The position numbers and the translations under genes were made by a program. Under the pieces are notes generated by a model. It was not told the DNA's origin, made no database searches, and saw only the letters and a list, made by a program, of their open reading frames with translations. A stretch of 6,422 bases of DNA from an uncultured Alistipes sp. (GTDB taxonomy: Bacteria > Bacteroidota > Bacteroidia > Bacteroidales > Rikenellaceae): positions 1 through 6,422 of the forward strand of contig NZ_CABMQJ010000085.1 of assembly GCF_902388705.1 (NCBI RefSeq), given 5' to 3'. Shown here piece by piece: positions 1-5,201 of this stretch. The first letter of the stretch is position 1; every line of letters begins with the position of its first letter.

Positions 1-1119
1 AACGCCGCGGAGGCGGCCGTGGTCGACGGCGTCGAGGTGCTCGGCGCCGGGAGCCTGAAAGAGGTGATTGCCCTGCTGAACGGGGAGGCGGAGCCGATGG
101 CCGCCGTGCCGGACAGCACGGAGCCGTTCGAAGCGGCGGCGGGCTGTTACGAAGAGGATTTTGCCGACGTAAGGGGGCAGGTGCACGTGAAACGGGCGCT
201 GGAGATAGCTGCGGCAGGCGGGCACAATGTGCTGATGATCGGTGCGCCCGGCTCGGGCAAGACGATGCTGGCGCGCCGCATGCCTTCGATTCTGCCGCCG
301 CTGTCGCGGCAGGAGGCGCTGGAAACGACCAAGATACATTCTGTGGCCGGAAAAACGGGGTTTGCGGGCGGACTGATGACGCAGCGGCCGTTCCGGGCTC
401 CGCATCACACCATCTCGCAGGTGGCGCTGATCGGCGGCGGGCAGTCGCCGCGGCCCGGCGAGGTGTCGCTGGCGCACAACGGGGTGCTGTTCCTCGACGA
501 ACTGCCCGAATTCGGGCGCAGTGTGCTGGAGGTGCTGCGGCAGCCGCTGGAGGATAAGAAAATCACCGTATCGCGGGCGAAATACAGCGTGGAATATCCC
601 GCCGACTTTACGCTCGTGGCGGCGATGAATCCCTGTCCGTGCGGCTATTACAATCATCCGGCAAAGGAGTGCGTCTGCTCGCCGGGTTCGGTGCACCGCT
701 ACATGAGCCGGATTTCGGGGCCGCTGATGGATCGTATCGACCTGCATGTCGAGGTGACGCCCGTACCTGCGGCGGAACTTTCGGCGGCGGCTCCCGCAGA
801 GCCGAGCGCCGCAGTGCGCGAGCGGGTGATGCGGGCGCGGGAGGTGCAGGCCGCGCGGTTCCGGGAGGTGGCGGGCGTACACACGAACGCCGGGATGAAC
901 GCGGCGATGCTGCGGGAGTACTGCCGCCTCGACGCGGCTTCGGCGGCGCTGCTGGAACGGGCGATGGAGCGGCTGAACCTTTCGGCGCGCGCCTATGACC
1001 GCATTCTGAAAGTGGCGCGGACGATTGCCGATTTGGCGGGCCGCGATAATATCGCTGCGGCCGATGTGGCCGAGGCGATCAACTACCGGTCGCTGGACAG
1101 AGGAGGCTGGGGCCGATGA
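1..1119 (+). CDS. comM: ComM/YifB-family Mg-chelatase-like AAA+ ATPase, 3' part (5' end outside window)
   Basis: The reading frame is open from base 1, so the first in-frame GTG at 19 is not the real start; 372 codons are visible. Family members are about 510 residues, so roughly 140 N-terminal residues (the Lon-protease-like domain) lie upstream. Counting from the first visible codon, I see a Walker A GAPGSGKT (81-88), a Walker B ending LFLDE (163-167), the family signature NPCPCGYY followed by a CVC pair (Cys 212, 214, 224, 226, a possible metal site), the DRIDLHVEV segment (244-252), and a C-terminal Mg_chelatase_C helical domain (about 270-370) ending in AINYRSLDR. In Vibrio cholerae ComM is a hexameric helicase that promotes branch migration during natural transformation; the cellular role here is inferred. 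The stop overlaps the next ORF by 4 nt (ATGA), suggesting translational coupling. Family assignment is firm; a transformation role in this organism is not shown. Confidence 0.95.
   Translation, partial: NAAEAAVVDGVEVLGAGSLKEVIALLNGEAEPMAAVPDSTEPFEAAAGCYEEDFADVRGQVHVKRALEIAAAGGHNVLMIGAPGSGKTMLARRMPSILPPLSRQEALETTKIHSVAGKTGFAGGLMTQRPFRAPHHTISQVALIGGGQSPRPGEVSLAHNGVLFLDELPEFGRSVLEVLRQPLEDKKITVSRAKYSVEYPADFTLVAAMNPCPCGYYNHPAKECVCSPGSVHRYMSRISGPLMDRIDLHVEVTPVPAAELSAAAPAEPSAAVRERVMRAREVQAARFREVAGVHTNAGMNAAMLREYCRLDAASAALLERAMERLNLSARAYDRILKVARTIADLAGRDNIAAADVAEAINYRSLDRGGWGR
1101..1106 (+). promoter_or_regulatory. Shine-Dalgarno-like AGGAGG before the small ORF
   Basis: A perfect AGGAGG lies 9 nt before the ATG at 1116, inside the last codons of comM. 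It supports the small ORF being translated. Bacteroidota rely little on Shine-Dalgarno pairing, and the motif also encodes Arg-Gly-Gly of ComM, so it could be coincidental. Confidence 0.45.
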
Positions 1120-1310
1120 GACGATGGCTCGAAATGGCGTTGCGGGCGGCGCTCACCGGGACGGTGCTGGCCGCGGCGGCAGATGCGGAGGCTTACAACG
1201 GGGTGAAGACCGAATTCCGGGAAAAACTGGCCCGGGTCGAGATATTCATGGATTTATGGACGGGGAAAAACCCGAAATTCCTCGGGGAACCCGTCGGGAT
1301 AGGAAAATAA
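1116..1310 (+). CDS. Small hypothetical protein, 64 aa, possible N-terminal signal or membrane segment
   Basis: I do not recognise this protein. It begins MRRWLEMALR, then has a moderately hydrophobic Ala/Leu/Val stretch (about residues 11-22) and an Ala-Glu-Ala at 24-26, which could be a signal peptide with cleavage before Tyr27. This is weak, because Arg10 is close to the core and the core is short. The remaining 38 residues are polar and basic with an amphipathic part (KTEFREKLARVEIFMDLW) and a Gly/Pro-rich end. Support for it being a real gene: its ATG overlaps the comM stop (ATGA), a perfect AGGAGG precedes it, its TAA falls 6 nt before the murG start, and it fills the whole gap between the two genes. 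Against it: very short, with no known domain. It could also be a degraded remnant of a longer gene. Function unknown. Confidence 0.6.
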   Translation: MRRWLEMALRAALTGTVLAAAADAEAYNGVKTEFREKLARVEIFMDLWTGKNPKFLGEPVGIGK

Positions 1311-1316
1311 AGGGTT

Positions 1317-2420
1317 ATGAAGAAAATCATCCTTTCGGGCGGCGGAACGGGCGGACATATTTATCCGGCCGTGGCGGTCGCCGAGGCGCTCAAACGGCGG
1401 TTCGGCGATGATGTCGAACTGCTTTTCGTCGGTGCCGAGGGTAAAATGGAGATGGAAAAAGTGCCGGCGCTGGGGTATCGTATCGTCGGCCTGCCGATTG
1501 CGGGCCTGCAGCGGCGCATGGACTGGCACAACCTGACGGTGCCGTTCAAGGTGCTGAAAAGCATCCGGATGGCGAAAAAGACAATCCGCGATTTCGGGGC
1601 CGACGCGGTCGTCGGCTTCGGCGGTTATGCCAGCGCCCCGGTGTTGTGGGCCGCACAGCGCCTGGGGGTGCCGACGGTGATTCAGGAGCAGAACTCCTAC
1701 GCCGGGCTGACGAACAAGATACTGGCGCGGGGGGCCCGGCGCATCTGCGTGGCCTACGAGGGCATGGAGCGCTTTTTTGCCCCCGGTAAGATTACGATGA
1801 CGGGCAATCCCCTGCGAGGCCGCTTCTCGAAGCAGGGCGCCGACCGCGCCGAGGCGTTGGCCTATTACGGCTTTACGGCGGAGCTTCCGGTGGTGCTGGT
1901 CGTGGGCGGCTCGCTCGGTACACGTTCGCTCAACGAGATGATGAAAGCGTGGGTACGCTCGCTCGGGGGCGCCGATGCGCCCGTGCAGGTGATTTGGCAG
2001 ACGGGTAAGTATTACGAGCGCGAGATGCAGGCGTTTCTGGCGGCGCATCCGGCGAAGAACGTCTGGCAGGGCGCTTTTATCGATCGCATGGATTACGCCT
2101 ATGCGGCGGCCGATCTGGTCGTGTCGCGCAGCGGTGCGGGGACCGTTTCGGAGTTGTGCCTGGTGGCCAAGCCCGTGCTGTTCGTGCCGTCGCCCAACGT
2201 GGCCGAGGATCACCAGACCAAGAATGCCCGGGCCCTGGAGGCCAAGGGCGCGGCGGTCGTGGTGCCCGATGCCGAAGCCCGCACCAAAGCGATGGCGCGC
2301 GCGATGGAGCTGCTCGCCGACAGGCAGGCGCTGCGCACGATGAGCGAGAACCTCGAAAAGCTGGCGCGCCCCGATGCGGCGGAGCGGATTGTGGATGAGA
2401 TTGTAAAGGTTATAAAGTGA
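1317..2420 (+). CDS. murG: MurG, UDP-GlcNAc:lipid I N-acetylglucosaminyltransferase
   Basis: This enzyme transfers GlcNAc from UDP-GlcNAc onto undecaprenyl-PP-MurNAc-pentapeptide (lipid I) to form lipid II, at the cytoplasmic face of the inner membrane. The 367-residue product is of normal family length (E. coli 355). It has the two-domain GT-B layout. The N-terminal glycine loop GGGTGGHIYPA (8-18) contains His14, the equivalent of the proposed catalytic base. A second loop, GFGGYASAP (100-108), and QEQNSYAG (123-130) also lie in the acceptor half. The C-terminal donor half carries VVGGSLGTRSLN (195-206), SGAGTVSEL (272-280) with Glu279 in the position that contacts the UDP-GlcNAc ribose, and the signature AEDHQTKNA (296-304). 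The ATG lies 6 nt after the preceding TAA with an A-rich leader containing AAAGGG. No key residue is missing. It is followed by an unusually long 122-nt gap before murC. Confidence 0.98.
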   Translation: MKKIILSGGGTGGHIYPAVAVAEALKRRFGDDVELLFVGAEGKMEMEKVPALGYRIVGLPIAGLQRRMDWHNLTVPFKVLKSIRMAKKTIRDFGADAVVGFGGYASAPVLWAAQRLGVPTVIQEQNSYAGLTNKILARGARRICVAYEGMERFFAPGKITMTGNPLRGRFSKQGADRAEALAYYGFTAELPVVLVVGGSLGTRSLNEMMKAWVRSLGGADAPVQVIWQTGKYYEREMQAFLAAHPAKNVWQGAFIDRMDYAYAAADLVVSRSGAGTVSELCLVAKPVLFVPSPNVAEDHQTKNARALEAKGAAVVVPDAEARTKAMARAMELLADRQALRTMSENLEKLARPDAAERIVDEIVKVIK

Positions 2421-2542
2421 CGCACGGGCCGGAAGCGTCGTCCGCTGCAGGGCGCCTTCGTCCCGGAGGGGAGCGGGGCGGTTTCGCAAATGCGAATGCG
2501 GTGTGCAGGGGCTTCGGGGCGTGCAATTAGCAAAACGAATCG
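2421..2542 (+). other. murG-murC intergenic spacer, 122 nt
   Basis: This is the longest non-coding gap in the window. It is GC-rich except for the last 20 nt or so, which are A-rich (CAATTAGCAAAACGAAT) like many Bacteroidota start-codon leaders. An in-frame TAG at 2528-2530 closes the murC frame, so murC cannot start earlier. Two small potential hairpins are visible: an imperfect 6-bp stem with one G-U pair (2455-2460 with 2464-2469) and the palindrome at 2483-2496. Neither is followed by a T-run, so neither looks like an intrinsic terminator. I see no TAnnTTTG Bacteroidota promoter box here. Confidence 0.5.
2483..2496. repeat. 14-nt palindrome in the murG-murC spacer
   Basis: TTCGCA, then AA, then TGCGAA: a perfect 6-nt inverted repeat around two bases. 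As RNA it would form at most a 5-bp stem with a 4-nt AAAU-type loop. It could be a dimeric regulator site or chance; there is no further support. Confidence 0.3.
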
Positions 2543-3991
2543 ATGGAGTTTCAAAAGGTCTATTTTCTGGGAATCGGCGGCATCGGCATGAGCGCCCTTG
2601 CCCGTTATTTCATGTACGGGGGCAAGCAGGTGGCCGGGTACGACCGCACCCCCTCGCACCTGACGGACGAATTGTCGGCCGAGGGGGCGGCAATCCACTT
2701 CGAGGACGACGTGCGGTTGATTCCCGCCGGGTTCCTCGATCCGGCGGACACGATGGTGGTCTACACCCCGGCCGTGCCGCAGGAGCACGGCGAGTTGCAG
2801 TATTTTGCGGAGAACGGGTTTCGTATCGAGAAGCGCTCGCAGATGCTGGGGCACCTGGCCGAGGGCAAATACGTCATGGCCGTGGCGGGTACGCACGGCA
2901 AAACGACGACCTCGACGCTCGTGGCGTGGCTCAACCGCGGCCTGACGGGCGGGGGCAGCGCATTCCTGGGCGGCATTTCGAAGAATTTCAACGGGAACCT
3001 GGTGCTGGACGGCAACGGGGTGCAGGGCCTGCGCCCGGTGGCGGAACGCGGCGCGGCAGCTTCCGAATCCCGTCCTGCGGGCGGGCGGCTGGCGGTCGAG
3101 GCCGACGAGTTCGACCGTTCGTTCCTGCGCCTGTGGCCCGATGTGGCGGTGGTGACGTCGGCCGACGCCGACCACCTCGATATTTACGGCACGCACGAGG
3201 CGGTGAAAGAGGCTTTCTCGCAGTTCGTGCGGCAGATTCGCCCCGGCGGGTACCTGATTATCAAACAGGGGGTCGACATCGTGGTGGACAATCCGCAGAT
3301 TACGGTCTACCGTTATGCGTACGATGAGCCGTGCGACTTCTACGCCCGCAATGTGCAGCTGCTGGAGGGCGGATACTACCGCTATGACATCGTGACGCCC
3401 GGCGGTGTAATCGAAGGGTGTACGCTCGGCATACCGGGCTGGGTGAACATCGAAAATTCGGTGGCGGCCGTGGCTTCGGTATGGTGCGCGGCGAAAGCCG
3501 ACGGGACGGAGCCGGATGCCGGTAAGCTGCGGGAGGCGCTGGCGTCGTTCTCGGGCGTGAAACGCCGCTTCGAGTTCTACGTCAATACCCCGAAGCAGGT
3601 CTATATGGACGACTACGCCCACCATCCGCGCGAGCTGGCGGCGACGCTGACCTCCGTGCGGAAGATGTTTCCCGGGCGGCGCGTCACGGCGCTGTTCCAG
3701 CCCCACCTCTACACCCGCACGCGCGACCTTTACGCGGAGTTCGCCGAGGCGCTGTCGCATGCCGACGAAGTGGTGCTGCTGCCGATATACCCGGCGCGCG
3801 AGGAGCCGATTCCGGGAATCACCTCGGAGATTATCGCCGAACGGGTGGCTGTGCCGTGCCGCATCGTCGGCCGGGAAACGCTGGCCGACACCGTGGCGGC
3901 GATGGACACCGATGTGGTAATCAGCTTCGGGGCGGGCAATATCGACGCCTGCTGCGGGGCGCTGGCCGAAAAACTGAAAGCGAAAAGCTGA
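2543..3991 (+). CDS. murC: MurC, UDP-N-acetylmuramate--L-alanine ligase
   Basis: This cytoplasmic ATP-dependent ligase adds L-alanine to UDP-MurNAc, the first step of peptide stem assembly. The product is 482 residues. The N-terminal UDP-binding domain starts with GIGGIGMSALA (10-20). The central ATPase domain has the P-loop GTHGKTTTS (116-124, Lys120), the EADEFDRSF motif (186-194) and SADADHLDIYG (206-216, His211). The C-terminal domain follows from about 335 with SGVKRRFEF (337-345), DDYAHHP (356-362), FQPHLYTRTRDL (385-396) and FGAGNID (462-468). All catalytic motifs are present. The start is fixed by an upstream in-frame TAG at 2528. Odd: residues about 157-182 are an Ala/Gly/Arg-rich stretch between GISKNFNGNL and EADEFD, where relatives known to me have only a short linker. 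This makes the protein somewhat longer than I expect for Bacteroidota, though shorter than E. coli MurC (491). Confidence 0.98.
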   Translation: MEFQKVYFLGIGGIGMSALARYFMYGGKQVAGYDRTPSHLTDELSAEGAAIHFEDDVRLIPAGFLDPADTMVVYTPAVPQEHGELQYFAENGFRIEKRSQMLGHLAEGKYVMAVAGTHGKTTTSTLVAWLNRGLTGGGSAFLGGISKNFNGNLVLDGNGVQGLRPVAERGAAASESRPAGGRLAVEADEFDRSFLRLWPDVAVVTSADADHLDIYGTHEAVKEAFSQFVRQIRPGGYLIIKQGVDIVVDNPQITVYRYAYDEPCDFYARNVQLLEGGYYRYDIVTPGGVIEGCTLGIPGWVNIENSVAAVASVWCAAKADGTEPDAGKLREALASFSGVKRRFEFYVNTPKQVYMDDYAHHPRELAATLTSVRKMFPGRRVTALFQPHLYTRTRDLYAEFAEALSHADEVVLLPIYPAREEPIPGITSEIIAERVAVPCRIVGRETLADTVAAMDTDVVISFGAGNIDACCGALAEKLKAKS

Positions 3992-4000
3992 CCCGCACGA

Positions 4001-4017
4001 CCGCCTGCCGCAGGCGG
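4001..4017. repeat. Perfect 7-bp inverted repeat (hairpin) between murC and ftsQ
   Basis: CCGCCTG, loop CCG, then CAGGCGG, starting 10 nt after the murC stop. It would form a strong GC-rich hairpin in the mRNA. There is no following T-run (CCCGCGGATG follows), so it is not a canonical intrinsic terminator, and ftsQ-ftsA would otherwise lack a visible promoter. It could be one copy of a dispersed REP-like palindrome, or a stem that affects mRNA stability or ftsQ translation. I cannot tell from one copy. Confidence 0.5.
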
Positions 4018-4049
4018 CCCGCGGATGAAAGACGGAGCGTCGTGCCCCG

Positions 4050-5189
4050 ATGGGTGCACGGCCTGAACGAACGATTGAACGAACCGGTTTGAAAAAGTAT
4101 ATCCGATACGCACTGCTCGCACTGCTGTGGGGCGCCGTGGCCGCATATATCCTGTATGCGGGTGCGACGGCGCGGAGCCTGCGTGCCGGACGGAAGGTCA
4201 GCCGGGTCGAAATCGAAGTGGTCGACAGTTCGTCGGCGGGATACCTCGTTTCGGGTCGCATGGTGCGCGGATGGATTTCGCACAGCGGAATCCCGACGTC
4301 CGGCACGGCAGTTGATGATGTGCCGCTGACTGCAATCGAAGAGCTGATTGCCAAAAACGGATTCGTGGACCGCGTGGATGCATACGTTTCCTATTCCGGG
4401 GTGCTGCATATCGACATCAGCCAGCGCAAACCGCTGCTGCGGTTGCTGACCGACGGCATGGATTCGTACGTTACGCCCGAGGGGTATGTCTTTGCCGCGC
4501 CCCGCGCCTCGTCGCTCTACGTGCCGGTGGTGACGGGGACTTACCGCCCGCCGTTCCCGGCCTCCTATGCGGGGCCCGTGCGGGGGCATATCGATGCCGG
4601 AATCGCCGCGCTCGACAAGCGGATCGCCGAATTGGAGCGCGAAAAATACCCGTTCTACAAGCGGGAGCTGCAGAACGACCGCAATATCTCGGCCCTGCGC
4701 CGCATGCGAATCAAGAAGCAGTGGTGGCGGCTGGAGAGCTCGGCCGAGTTCGACAAACGGGTCGACGAACTGCGCAGGCACAAAGTCGAAATGCGCCGGA
4801 AATACCGCTACGAGGCCCGTATGATTCAGGAGGGCATCGACCGCATCGCACAGCGCCAGGAGGCCGAAAGGGCGAAACAAAAAAAGTTGGAGAAAAGCTA
4901 CGAAGATTTCATGAAACTGCTTACCTTTGTAGAGTTCATCGAAGATGACGATTTCTGGAGATCGGAAGTGGTGCAGATTGCGGCCCGAACGACCTCCAGC
5001 GGTGCGTTGGAAGTGGAGTTGGTGCCCCGCAGCGGACGCCACACCATCCTCTTCGGACGCATCGAGCAGGTGGAGCGCAAGTTCGAAAAACTGTTGCGTT
5101 TCTACCGCAGCGGCCTGCAGAATATCGGTTGGGATGCATACAGGACGATAGATGTCAGGTACAACGATCAGGTGGTTTGCAAGAAATAA
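4050..5189 (+). CDS. ftsQ: FtsQ cell division protein with a large charged coiled-coil-like insertion
   Basis: FtsQ is a bitopic inner-membrane divisome protein that scaffolds FtsB/FtsL and has its main domain outside the cytoplasm. From ATG 4050 the product is 379 residues. It has a short basic N-terminus, one transmembrane helix (about 19-38), a POTRA-like region (about 50-125) and the start of a beta domain (YVTPEGYVF, 140-148; VPVVTG, 158-163). Residues about 177-286 are a Lys/Arg/Glu-rich helical stretch. The usual FtsQ end then resumes: DDDFWRSEVVQI (299-310), LEVELVPRSGRHTILFGRI (320-338), RFYRSGLQNIGWDAYRTIDV (350-369) and the Bacteroidota-style ending NDQVVCKK. Family members I know from Bacteroidales are nearer 250 residues. 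The start is uncertain: an in-frame TTG at 4089 would give MKKYIRYALLALLWG, a more usual short N-terminus. An in-frame TGA at 4026 excludes earlier starts. ftsA follows 12 nt after the stop. Confidence 0.93.
   Translation: MGARPERTIERTGLKKYIRYALLALLWGAVAAYILYAGATARSLRAGRKVSRVEIEVVDSSSAGYLVSGRMVRGWISHSGIPTSGTAVDDVPLTAIEELIAKNGFVDRVDAYVSYSGVLHIDISQRKPLLRLLTDGMDSYVTPEGYVFAAPRASSLYVPVVTGTYRPPFPASYAGPVRGHIDAGIAALDKRIAELEREKYPFYKRELQNDRNISALRRMRIKKQWWRLESSAEFDKRVDELRRHKVEMRRKYRYEARMIQEGIDRIAQRQEAERAKQKKLEKSYEDFMKLLTFVEFIEDDDFWRSEVVQIAARTTSSGALEVELVPRSGRHTILFGRIEQVERKFEKLLRFYRSGLQNIGWDAYRTIDVRYNDQVVCKK
4064..4084 (+). repeat. Tandem 9-nt repeat TGAACGAAC, 12-nt period, at the ftsQ 5' end
   Basis: TGAACGAAC occurs at 4064-4072 and again at 4076-4084. 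If ftsQ starts at ATG 4050 this encodes a small Glu-Arg-Thr repeat (ERTIERT); if it starts at TTG 4089 the repeat is leader sequence. It could be a slippage duplication or a direct-repeat binding site; only its presence is certain. Confidence 0.4.
4922..4929 (+). promoter_or_regulatory. TACCTTTG, match to the Bacteroidota -7 box, inside ftsQ
   Basis: The octamer fits the TAnnTTTG -7 consensus described for Bacteroides sigma-A promoters. It sits inside the ftsQ coding region, about 270 nt before ftsA, and could in principle drive ftsA-ftsZ. No TTTG-type -33 element is found at the right distance; the nearest TTG, at 4887, is too far upstream. Probably chance. Confidence 0.15.
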
Positions 5190-5190
5190 A

Positions 5191-5194
5191 AGGA
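5191..5194 (+). promoter_or_regulatory. Ribosome binding site supporting the GTG start of ftsA
   Basis: AGGA within AAAAGGA lies 7 nt before the GTG at 5202, in the 12-nt gap after the ftsQ stop. It supports GTG as the ftsA start. Confidence 0.5.
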
Positions 5195-5201
5195 TTATAC
5201 C

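Noticed and set aside
634..678. Cysteine pairs CPC and CVC in ComM considered as an unusual zinc-binding addition
   Set aside because: The NPCPCGY plus C-x-C arrangement is a normal feature of the YifB/ComM family.
639..998. Plus-strand frame of 119 codons inside comM
   Set aside because: Gly/Arg/Ala-rich out-of-frame translation within a well-supported AAA+ gene.
1271..1286. Short inverted repeat CCCGA/TCGGG near the end of the small ORF, considered as a terminator
   Set aside because: Only 5 bp, no T-run after it, and murG starts 31 nt downstream in an evident operon.
1254..2489. 411-codon minus-strand frame antisense to murG
   Set aside because: Shadow of murG codon bias; composition is basic and low-complexity, with no domain seen.
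2503..3327. Plus-strand GTG frame starting in the murG-murC spacer and overlapping murC
   Set aside because: Out-of-frame with murC; the product is Gly/Arg-rich without motifs, whereas murC in the other frame has every catalytic motif.
2210..4354. 714-codon stop-free frame on the minus strand across the murG end, murC and the ftsQ start
   Set aside because: It runs antisense to three well-supported genes and both spacers, and its translation is Arg/His/Pro-rich with no recognisable motif. Long antisense open frames are expected in GC-rich coding DNA.
3921..5042. 373-codon minus-strand frame antisense to ftsQ
   Set aside because: Overlaps ftsQ almost fully; no motif, and it shows the usual composition of an antisense shadow.
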